DNA of 13,008 bases from Proteobacteria bacterium UBA7821 (GTDB lineage Bacteria > Pseudomonadota > Gammaproteobacteria > Comchoanobacterales > Comchoanobacteraceae). Where the stretch lies: NCBI GenBank assembly GCA_002480165.1, contig DLBP01000014.1, positions 880-13,887 on the forward strand, given 5' to 3'. The stretch's first letter is position 1. Every line of letters starts with the position of its first letter. Shown here piece by piece: positions 7,743 to 13,008 of the stretch. Position numbers and translations under genes: made by a program. Under the pieces are notes generated by a model. The model was not told where the DNA came from. It did not search any database and saw nothing but the letters and a program-made list of their open reading frames with translations.

Positions 7743-7825
7743 ACTGCTGGCGTTTAACCAAATGACCAGCGTTGACAATACTTCGGCTTTGAACTGATGT
7801 GGTCATGAATGTTAGTGATAACCTA
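7743..7825. other. valS 3' gap, no gene or clear terminator
   Basis: This gap lies between the stop of valS and the stop of the convergent small gene. It contains an inverted repeat GCTGG/CCAGC (7746-7750 and 7766-7770) with a 15-nt loop and no T-run on either strand, so it is not a convincing intrinsic terminator. A TTGACA hexamer at about 7773 has no -10 partner at a usable distance. Nothing else is recognised. Confidence 0.4.
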
Positions 7826-8008
7826 TTAAAATTGATTTGTGTGCGTGCTTGGGTCGTGTTCTAAGGCACCATCTATTCTGCTACAGATATCCAGAAAACC
7901 CAGATCGGCCTCATATTGTTGGCATGCTCTTTCTATTTCATTTAACTGTTGCGAGAGATCCCTCATCAACTTGACTGCCTCAATTTCTGTATTTTGAACT
8001 TTTTCCAC
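7826..8008 (-). CDS. Small uncharacterised protein, 60 residues, GTG start
   Basis: I do not recognise this protein. It is predicted to be a soluble, mostly helical, acidic protein: EIEAVKLMRDLSQQLNEIE (about residues 8-26) has the hydrophobic spacing of an amphipathic or coiled-coil helix, and EADLGFLDICSRIDGALEH continues as a second helix. It has two cysteines (29 and 42) and no signal peptide or membrane segment. The case that it is a real gene comes from its control signals: a full AAGGAG Shine-Dalgarno 7 nt before the GTG start, and a TTGACA/TAAATT promoter with a 17-nt spacer directly upstream. It sits alone on the minus strand between valS and the RND exporter, convergent with valS. 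Superficially similar short helical proteins (XseB, SlyX) do not share its motifs. Function is unknown; an adaptor or antitoxin-like role cannot be supported. Confidence 0.65.
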   Translation of the reverse strand: MEKVQNTEIEAVKLMRDLSQQLNEIERACQQYEADLGFLDICSRIDGALEHDPSTHTNQF

Positions 8009-8015
8009 TTTTCAA

Positions 8016-8057
8016 CTCCTTTTTTTATAATTTAATCGATATCAGAAACCATGTCAA
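8016..8057 (-). promoter_or_regulatory. Promoter and Shine-Dalgarno of the 60-codon gene
   Basis: On the minus strand, a perfect -35 box TTGACA (8052-8057), a 17-nt spacer and a -10 box TAAATT (8029-8034) precede an A-rich stretch and the ribosome site AAGGAG (8016-8021). The expected start lies near 8022, leaving a leader of only about 14 nt before the GTG at 8008. The close packing of promoter, ribosome site and start codon is the main support for the downstream small gene. Confidence 0.6.
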
Positions 8058-8170
8058 GACCGCTTCGGAATCAGATAATAACTTTCGACGCTCGAACATG
8101 CTCATCAACCAGTGTGCCTACTCATATGTTCCTCTTATACGCTAGCTAGGCCTTGTTGTTCTTTATTCTC

Positions 8171-8199
8171 ATTATAGCATTGATTGCGCTTTTTTTCAA
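8171..8199 (-). promoter_or_regulatory. Strong minus-strand sigma70-like promoter, distal to the small gene
   Basis: A -35 box TTGAAA (8194-8199) and a perfect -10 box TATAAT (8171-8176) are spaced by 17 nt. The expected start is near 8164. The transcript would run about 155 nt before the GTG of the 60-codon gene and pass through that gene's own promoter. The leader contains a six-codon reading frame with AGAGG 5 nt before its ATG and a 26-codon frame. It could provide a second, regulated transcript for the small gene or an independent small RNA; the sequence does not decide. Confidence 0.55.
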
Positions 8200-8246
8200 C
8201 CAACATGAGCATTAAAAAACCAAGTAAACATCTGATTATTCATTCT

Positions 8247-8259
8247 ATATCATTGATAT
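8247..8259. promoter_or_regulatory. Perfect 13-bp palindrome at the exporter promoter, candidate operator
   Basis: ATATCA-T-TGATAT is a perfect inverted repeat with a one-base centre. Its last base is the first base of the -35 box of the RND exporter promoter. A repressor bound here would block polymerase, as is typical for regulators of efflux genes. No regulator gene of a known family is adjacent; the nearest unassigned gene is the 60-codon one. The repeat is AT-rich, so chance is possible. Confidence 0.35.
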
Positions 8260-8287
8260 TGCCTAATGACCATGAGCGTGCTATGAT
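8259..8287 (+). promoter_or_regulatory. Sigma70-like promoter for the RND exporter
   Basis: The -35 box TTGCCT (8259-8264, four of six) and -10 box TATGAT (8282-8287, five of six) are spaced by 17 nt. The expected start is near 8294, about 22 nt before the chosen ATG at 8317 and upstream of AAGG at 8309-8312. The position would place the alternative TTG start (8299) only about 5 nt into the transcript, which supports the ATG. Confidence 0.5.
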
Positions 8288-8316
8288 AAAGTTACTTATT
8301 GAACACTCAAGGTTAT

Positions 8317-10686
8317 ATGTTCTATTTATACCAACAATCTCTCACTTTCCCTAAGTTAATCATCGCGCTCTATCTGCTAGTACTGTTGTTCTTATCCCAA
8401 TACATTCATCAATTTACCATAGACGCATCACTCGACTCACTGTCTCTTGAAAATGATGGGTCAGTCAACACTTACAGCGCAAGTCGCCAACAATTCGGCT
8501 CTGATGATGATATCTACCTGATACTCAATCACAACAATAGTTTGTTCTCACGACAAAACATCAACACACTCGCTAATATCAACGACACACTCAATCAACT
8601 GCCATCCATTGCCAGTACAACCAGCTTAGTCAATGTGCCTATCTTCAATAGTCGTCGAGCATCTGTATTATCTTTGATGAAAAAGCCGGCCTATCTCACC
8701 GATCAAAATGCTGACTTATCAAAATTAGAAAAAGCCGTGATCAATAATCCCATCTACCAAGAAACCATTATCAGCCGCGATGGTAAAACCACAACATTCT
8801 TACTCAAAGCTCAGGCTCACCAGGACCAATTCTACTCCATCGAACAACAGCGCAATCAGCTAAAAAAAACACCAAACTTATCCCGAGAAGAACAGGAAGA
8901 ACTTGCATCACTAGATCAGCAGTACTGGTCCCTTAAGCAGCAATATAATGAGAAAAGAGATGATCTAATTCGTGAAGTGGACGATGCCATGAGTAGTGAA
9001 CTGTTTGATTCCTTCGAACACAGTTTTCTTGGCGGTGGTCCTGTTATTATTTATGAAATCATACAATATCTTCATCGCGATATGATGTACTTTGGTTTTG
9101 GTATCATCGCACTATCGATGCTGATTCTAACCTATACATTTAGGCACATATACTGGTCAGTGTTGCCTGTTGCAATCTGTGTCTCAATAGTGATGGGTAT
9201 GATTGGATTCTTGGGTTGGCTAAAATGGGAAGTGACGATCGTAACTGCTAATTTCCCTGCGCTTTTATTTATTATCTCTTTGGCAATGATGATTCACGTC
9301 ATGATTAACCTAGAACAATCCAAAAGCCAATCGACCAATGATGCGCTCAATCTGAGTTTAAACAATATGTTTACCCCCTGTCTATACACAACTGTCACGA
9401 CGATGATTGGTTTTATATCACTGATAGCTAGCCAAATCAGACCCATCATGGACTTAGGGTTTATTATGTGTATCGGACTGACCGCTGCTTTCATAACCGT
9501 CTTTCTTGTACTACCAGCTATGATTAAACTACTTAAAATGGATCAGGGAACCAGCCATTTACTTGATCAAACAGCCAACCCTTGCGTTCTTTGGGTCAGC
9601 ACACTGAGTCAACGCTGCCCAACCATTCTTAGCTTACTATTGATTGGCGTGGTGATCATTGGCTCGTTTGGCATGACCCGTCTGACTGTAGATAATCGAT
9701 TTGTCGATTACTTCATGGCTGAGACCAATATACACAAAAGCCTTGAATTCATTGATAATGAATTAGGCGGTACCATCCCCCTGGAAATCATTCTCAAGCG
9801 ACTCGACTCAACTAGCTGGCTTAACTATAGTGAGCAGCCTATCATCGATACAATACACCAATGGGTATCCGCATTACCTCATGTAGGAAAAGTCGCTTCT
9901 CTGAGCACCTTAAGCGAATACATAGAATACGTGACGAAACAGCGCTCAGTTTCACCAAGTTCATGGACACTGTTAACTAAAACCATGCCTGAATCTGCAA
10001 GTCGTCTATTTTTAACGCCCTACCTGTCCGATGACGAACAAACGACAAGGATACTAGTCAGAGTGCCTGATTCAAATAAAGATTTAAAACGCAATGAACT
10101 CTACCACCAGATTTTAGATTACTTGGAACAAGCTCAAATTGATCAACCTTGGGAATATGAGGTGACTGGATTATTTGTCCTATATAACAATATGCTACAA
10201 AGCCTATTTAAATCACAGATCGTCACCATAGGGGTCGTTTATGGTGTTATCTGGCTGATGTTCATACTCCTATTTCGATCAATATCTGTAGCAACCATAG
10301 CGATTATCCCTAATATTCTGCCAGTCATTATTGTTCTTGGATTACTAGGCTGGCTGAATATCCCTCTGGATATGATGACGATTATGATTGCAGCCATCAC
10401 GCTTGGCTTATCGGTGGATTTCGCTATCCACTATGTCCACCGGTTCAAACAAGCAGTTAGACAATCCAATGATTACGATCAAGCTGTATCGATATGCAAT
10501 CAAAGTATTGGTACTTCAATATTTTACATGACCACCATTTTCATACTGGGTTTTAGTATCTTTCTCATATCTAATTTTTTACCCAGCATCTACTTTGGCT
10601 TTTTGACTGGATTGGCTGTATTCATGTCTTTCTTCACATCATTGACATTACTACCCATGTTGCTCAAATCGTTCAAGCCATTTTAG
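8317..10686 (+). CDS. RND superfamily exporter (MMPL/COG1033 type)
   Basis: A 789-residue inner-membrane protein of the RND superfamily, in the group of stand-alone putative exporters related to MmpL and HpnN. It shows the two-fold repeat expected: one helix (about 13-31), a large periplasmic loop, a block of five helices (about 255-405), a further helix near 425-445, a second periplasmic loop starting VDNRFVDYFMAETN, and a final block of five helices. The conserved SVDFAIHYVHRF near residue 710 fits the helix carrying the proton-relay acid in this family. Loop 1 holds a charged, probably coiled-coil stretch (about 173-222). Transport is expected to be proton-driven; likely cargo is a lipid or other hydrophobic compound, but this is unknown. 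No membrane-fusion or outer-membrane partner is adjacent. The frame can start at TTG 8299; I chose ATG 8317 with AAGG 4 nt upstream. It converges on radA with 7 bp between stops. Confidence 0.88.
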   Translation: MFYLYQQSLTFPKLIIALYLLVLLFLSQYIHQFTIDASLDSLSLENDGSVNTYSASRQQFGSDDDIYLILNHNNSLFSRQNINTLANINDTLNQLPSIASTTSLVNVPIFNSRRASVLSLMKKPAYLTDQNADLSKLEKAVINNPIYQETIISRDGKTTTFLLKAQAHQDQFYSIEQQRNQLKKTPNLSREEQEELASLDQQYWSLKQQYNEKRDDLIREVDDAMSSELFDSFEHSFLGGGPVIIYEIIQYLHRDMMYFGFGIIALSMLILTYTFRHIYWSVLPVAICVSIVMGMIGFLGWLKWEVTIVTANFPALLFIISLAMMIHVMINLEQSKSQSTNDALNLSLNNMFTPCLYTTVTTMIGFISLIASQIRPIMDLGFIMCIGLTAAFITVFLVLPAMIKLLKMDQGTSHLLDQTANPCVLWVSTLSQRCPTILSLLLIGVVIIGSFGMTRLTVDNRFVDYFMAETNIHKSLEFIDNELGGTIPLEIILKRLDSTSWLNYSEQPIIDTIHQWVSALPHVGKVASLSTLSEYIEYVTKQRSVSPSSWTLLTKTMPESASRLFLTPYLSDDEQTTRILVRVPDSNKDLKRNELYHQILDYLEQAQIDQPWEYEVTGLFVLYNNMLQSLFKSQIVTIGVVYGVIWLMFILLFRSISVATIAIIPNILPVIIVLGLLGWLNIPLDMMTIMIAAITLGLSVDFAIHYVHRFKQAVRQSNDYDQAVSICNQSIGTSIFYMTTIFILGFSIFLISNFLPSIYFGFLTGLAVFMSFFTSLTLLPMLLKSFKPF

Positions 10687-10693
10687 ACTGGTT

Positions 10694-12079
10694 TTATTCT
10701 TCTGTCACCGAAGCAGCTGTGCTGGTTAACGCAGAATCAATCACTCGGATGGCCTCTTTCATGTAAGTGATTCGATGAAGAGTCATCGGTGTTTTATTCG
10801 CTTGACTGTCATTTGCTTTCGGTATAATTGCATGTTTAAACCCATGCTTTTGTGCCTCTTTTAAACGCAACAGGCCATTTTGAACCGGTCTCACCTCACC
10901 ATTTAGACCGATCTCACCAAAAACAACCCAATCTGTTGGTATGGATTTATGTCGTAAGCTAGACAGTAATGCAACCAATAATGCTAGATCAATGGCGGTT
11001 TCAGATATTTTCAACCCACCGACGACATTCACATAAACATCATAGTTGTGTAACTGACAGCCACCGTGTCTTGACAGTGCAGCCAGTAATAAAACCAACC
11101 TTTGTGGATCAAGACCAACGGCAACACGTCTAGGGTAATTGGCAACACTAGAGTCTATTAAAACCTGAACCTCAACCAACAATGGTCGAGTCCCTTCCCA
11201 GGTTACCAGAACACAACTACCTGGGCTTGATTGTCGACAACCGGATAAAAAGATGGCAGATGGATTGCTCACTGGCCGGATACCTTGCTCGGTCATAGCA
11301 AACACGCCCAACTCATTTGAGGCACCATAGCGGTTTTTCACCGCCCGAATCATTCTAAAACGACCAGACTGTTCACCTTCAAAATACAACACAACATCGA
11401 CCATGTGCTCTAATACTCGGGGGCCGGCTAGTGTTCCCTCTTTGGTTACATGCCCAACTAAAAATAAAGCCACATTCAGCTCTTTTGCCAAGGAAACCAA
11501 ACGCATGGCACACTCCCTGACCTGGGACACACTGCCTGCAGCAGATGATAAGTCTGCAGACCACAACGTCTGGATAGAGTCGATTACTAATATACTTGGC
11601 AAAGTCTCCTTCACTTGTTCTAGAATCTGCTCCAATTGAGTCTGTGCCAATAACCACACTTGCTCAGAGGCAAGCCCCAGTTGCTTCATACGGAGTGAGA
11701 TCTGTTCGAGTGACTCTTCACCAGACACATACAGCCCTTGTAATTTTTGTTGAGTGATATCAACCAGTGTTCGACTTAATAAAGTCGACTTACCGATTCC
11801 AGGATCACCGCCAATTAAGATTACGGATCCTGGAACAATACCGCCACCTAACACACGATCGAGTTCTGGGTTTTTCGTTAAGTATCTTTCTACTGCATTA
11901 ACTGATACCTGTGACAATTTAACGGGCTTACAATTTTTCCCTAGAATCGTCATGGATCGCTTGTCCTGTTTCTGCTGAACATTTTCAACTAGCGTATTCC
12001 AAGATTGACAATTTGGGCATTGACCTTGCCACTTGGGTTCCTGCGCACCACAGCTGGAACAAATAAAGACGGTTTTCAA
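10694..12079 (-). CDS. radA: DNA repair protein RadA (Sms), TTG start
   Basis: A 461-residue RadA/Sms protein, the usual length. RadA is a RecA-like ATPase and branch-migration helicase that processes recombination intermediates in the cytoplasm. Domains in order: a C4 zinc finger with CSSC (7-10) and CPNC (21-24); RecA-like core with Walker A GDPGIGKST (91-99) and Walker B ILVIDS (163-168); the RadA-specific KNRYG motif (248-252, usually KNRFG); and a C-terminal Lon-protease-like domain (about 285-450). Lon-domain landmarks are present, such as RRVAVGLDPQRL and VFGEIGLNGEVR. The start is TTG at 12077-12079, confirmed by GGAG 8 nt upstream and by the normal short lead to the first zinc-finger cysteine. 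The TTG overlaps the TGA stop of yhhQ, so the two are probably translationally coupled. The tyrosine in KNRYG is a conservative change. Confidence 0.97.
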   Translation of the reverse strand: MKTVFICSSCGAQEPKWQGQCPNCQSWNTLVENVQQKQDKRSMTILGKNCKPVKLSQVSVNAVERYLTKNPELDRVLGGGIVPGSVILIGGDPGIGKSTLLSRTLVDITQQKLQGLYVSGEESLEQISLRMKQLGLASEQVWLLAQTQLEQILEQVKETLPSILVIDSIQTLWSADLSSAAGSVSQVRECAMRLVSLAKELNVALFLVGHVTKEGTLAGPRVLEHMVDVVLYFEGEQSGRFRMIRAVKNRYGASNELGVFAMTEQGIRPVSNPSAIFLSGCRQSSPGSCVLVTWEGTRPLLVEVQVLIDSSVANYPRRVAVGLDPQRLVLLLAALSRHGGCQLHNYDVYVNVVGGLKISETAIDLALLVALLSSLRHKSIPTDWVVFGEIGLNGEVRPVQNGLLRLKEAQKHGFKHAIIPKANDSQANKTPMTLHRITYMKEAIRVIDSALTSTAASVTEE

Positions 12080-12690
12080 ATGACTCTCTCCGGATTAATT
12101 GGTAGATATGTGCGACTGTCAGGTAAATCCAAGTAAGACAGAAGAGCTTGTAAGCACACTCGATAGCACGGTAGTAAAAATATAAAAACAACGAATATCT
12201 TAAAAACGTAGTCAGCGGTTGCAATGTGAACCCAATTTTGGCGCATCCATAGATCGTTTGAGCCAGAGAATGCCAGTGCATAAAATAAATACGTGTCCAG
12301 ACATTGAGAGACAATGGCACTCATCATTGGTGGATAATACCACAGTTTACTCTGCTGTTTAAAATCAGACTCCAACTGGCTTCTAATGGATGAGAATAGA
12401 TAAATATCCAGTAGTTGACTACACACATAGACACAAACAGAAGCAGCCGCTATCCTTGATTCTGTTATGACGAGTGACAATAGTAGTGCTGGGAACCAAG
12501 AGAAGAAAATAACTCGCTGTGCATGAATTGGTCCCATTATTCTGGTTGTTAAATCACTTAATATAACAATACATGGATACAGTAGCATCGCCAAGCTGAA
12601 TGAACCATATTCTGAGTCAAAGCTAAACTGAACAAAGTAGTTGCACAGTACGATTAATACAGTGTGTATGACAACCAAAAACAATAGCAT
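12076..12690 (-). CDS. yhhQ: Queuosine precursor transporter, YhhQ/VUT family
   Basis: A 204-residue membrane protein of the YhhQ (QPTR, formerly DUF165/VUT) family, which imports 7-cyano- or 7-aminomethyl-7-deazaguanine precursors of queuosine for tRNA modification. Family landmarks are NYFVQF (17-22), YGSFS (28-32), SDLTTRIMG (45-53), ARRII-like AQRVIFF (57-63), SRIAAAS (78-84), SQLLDIYLF (91-99) and a late SQCLDTYLF (128-136). About six hydrophobic segments span the protein. It is somewhat shorter than E. coli YhhQ (221), apparently in the loop between the ALLLSLVI helix and SRIAAAS. ATG at 12690 has GAG 6 nt upstream. Its last codons carry the ribosome site of radA and its stop overlaps the radA start as TTGA. 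No other queuosine gene is in the window, so whether the cell salvages or also makes the precursor is unknown. Confidence 0.9.
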   Translation of the reverse strand: MLLFLVVIHTVLIVLCNYFVQFSFDSEYGSFSLAMLLYPCIVILSDLTTRIMGPIHAQRVIFFSWFPALLLSLVITESRIAAASVCVYVCSQLLDIYLFSSIRSQLESDFKQQSKLWYYPPMMSAIVSQCLDTYLFYALAFSGSNDLWMRQNWVHIATADYVFKIFVVFIFLLPCYRVCLQALLSYLDLPDSRTYLPINPERVI

Positions 12691-12741
12691 TATCGACTCA
12701 AATTGATATTATCACTAGTCTAAACTAAACTGGGCATTATT

Positions 12742-12755
12742 GCACTACCTAGTGC
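12742..12755. repeat. 14-bp perfect inverted repeat upstream of yhhQ
   Basis: GCACTA-CC-TAGTGC is a perfect 6-2-6 inverted repeat about 52 bp upstream of the yhhQ start. A two-base centre is too tight for an RNA hairpin, so a protein-binding site (operator) for the yhhQ-radA unit is the more likely reading if it is functional. No strong promoter is seen around it; a possible -10 GATAAT on the minus strand nearer to yhhQ has only a poor -35. Confidence 0.35.
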
Positions 12756-12811
12756 CACATAACGACAAGACAGCGTTAACATGGTGGTTACTCGTAATCA
12801 ATCTCTCGCCT

Positions 12812-12825
12812 TTGAGCTTGCTCAA
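12812..12825. repeat. Second 14-bp perfect inverted repeat in the yhhQ-tRNA gap
   Basis: TTGAGC-TT-GCTCAA is a perfect 6-2-6 inverted repeat of the same geometry as the one at 12742-12755 but with different half-sites. It lies about 105 bp before the tRNA-Ser gene. It may be a regulator site or chance. No gene is seen in the 239 bp between yhhQ and the tRNA; the rest is AT-rich, especially 12851-12890. Confidence 0.3.
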
Positions 12826-12889
12826 TGAACTGTTGCTTGCTTCCGACAATTAGAAATTAATAATTTATTTATCTTAATACACACATATA

Positions 12890-12921
12890 TTGACATATCA
12901 CTCGTAAGCGTTCAGTATAGA
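12890..12921 (+). promoter_or_regulatory. Promoter of tRNA-Ser
   Basis: A perfect -35 box TTGACA lies at 12890-12895. The -10 is ambiguous: TATAGA (12916-12921) is the better hexamer but lies 20 nt away and would start transcription almost at the tRNA 5' end, whereas CAGTAT (12913-12918) has a 17-nt spacing but matches poorly. The AT-rich DNA just upstream (12851-12889) could act as an UP element, which is common for tRNA genes. Confidence 0.5.
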
Positions 12922-12929
12922 GATGCTTT

Positions 12930-13008
12930 GGAGAGGTGCCCGAGCGGTCGAAGGGGCACGCCTGGAAAGCGTGTGTGCGGCAACCCCGTACCGAGGGTTC
13001 GAATCCCT
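12930..13008 (+). tRNA. serX: tRNA-Ser(GGA), 3' end cut by the window
   Basis: A class II tRNA gene closely resembling E. coli tRNA-Ser(GGA). The acceptor strand GGAGAGG starts at 12930. The anticodon stem CACGC/GCGTG (12957-12961 and 12969-12973) encloses the loop CTGGAAA, with anticodon GGA at 12964-12966, reading UCC and UCU serine codons. A long variable arm follows (GTGCGG pairing with CCGTAC around a CAAC loop), the hallmark of serine tRNAs. The T arm has AGGG-TTCGAAT-CCCT. The window ends in the T stem, so the 3' acceptor strand and CCA are not visible. The gene symbol is by analogy with the E. coli GGA isoacceptor. Confidence 0.95.

Noticed and set aside
7746..7770. Inverted repeat GCTGG/CCAGC after valS as an intrinsic terminator
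   Set aside because: Five pairs, a 15-nt loop and no T-run on either strand.
7773..7802. TTGACA hexamer after valS as a plus-strand promoter
   Set aside because: The hexamer 17 nt downstream matches the -10 consensus at only two positions and no gene follows on that strand nearby.
8025..8105. 26-codon minus-strand frame upstream of the small gene as a separate gene
   Set aside because: Its ribosome site is weak and it overlaps the promoter boxes of the 60-codon gene; kept only as part of a leader hypothesis.
8205..8354. 49-codon plus-strand frame overlapping the start of the RND gene
   Set aside because: No ribosome site, begins upstream of the predicted transcription start of the exporter and overlaps a conserved membrane protein start out of frame.
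11403..11639. 78-codon plus-strand frame antisense to radA
   Set aside because: It lies opposite the conserved RadA core, has no start signals, and its translation looks like antisense composition.
12781..12828. 15-codon plus-strand frame before tRNA-Ser
   Set aside because: No ribosome site and too short to support; it also contains the palindrome at 12812-12825.
1..13008. Mobile elements, CRISPR arrays, defence or toxin-antitoxin systems
   Set aside because: No transposase, integrase, direct-repeat array, terminal inverted repeats or known defence domains were seen; tRNA-Ser is a possible integration site, but its 3' end and the DNA beyond it are outside the window.

Overview
The window looks like chromosomal housekeeping DNA of a gammaproteobacterium with a modest GC content (low-to-mid 40s per cent by eye, not computed). 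The evidence is the lptF-lptG pair diverging from holC-valS, a YhhQ-type transporter coupled to radA, a HemW start of the E. coli type, and a class II tRNA-Ser very like the enterobacterial one. The genus cannot be named. The major facilitator gene resembles, from memory, transporters common in Legionella, Coxiella and Francisella, so a host-associated lifestyle is possible but unproven.

Left part, minus strand (about 4446 down to 1): five genes lie head to tail and all overlap: lptF, lptG, an MFS transporter, a WecA/WbpL-type glycosyl-1-phosphate transferase, and the first 30 codons of hemW, which runs off the left edge. They are probably one transcript from a promoter at 4494-4522. It would couple LPS export (LptF/LptG) with the start of a lipid-linked glycan, plus a transporter of unknown substrate and a haem-trafficking radical-SAM protein.

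Centre, plus strand (4478-7742): holC (DNA polymerase III chi) and valS (valyl-tRNA synthetase) overlap by 26 bp. The promoters for lptF and holC interleave in a 91-bp gap. In E. coli pepA lies between lptF and holC; here it is absent.

7743-8316: a gap with a small minus-strand gene (60 codons, GTG start, strong Shine-Dalgarno, good sigma70-like promoter), a second minus-strand promoter further upstream, and the plus-strand promoter of the next gene with a perfect 13-bp palindrome touching its -35 box.

Right part: a solitary RND/MMPL-type exporter (8317-10686, plus) converges on the minus-strand pair yhhQ-radA (queuosine-precursor transporter and DNA repair/recombination ATPase), coupled through a TTGA overlap. 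The 239 bp before the last gene hold two perfect 14-bp inverted repeats. The window ends inside tRNA-Ser(GGA).

I found no mobile element, CRISPR array, phage gene or toxin-antitoxin pair. The least described items are the 60-codon gene and its layered promoters, the MFS gene inside the LPS export operon, and a few departures from family motifs (ValS near residues 110-114, the first loop of the GT4 enzyme).
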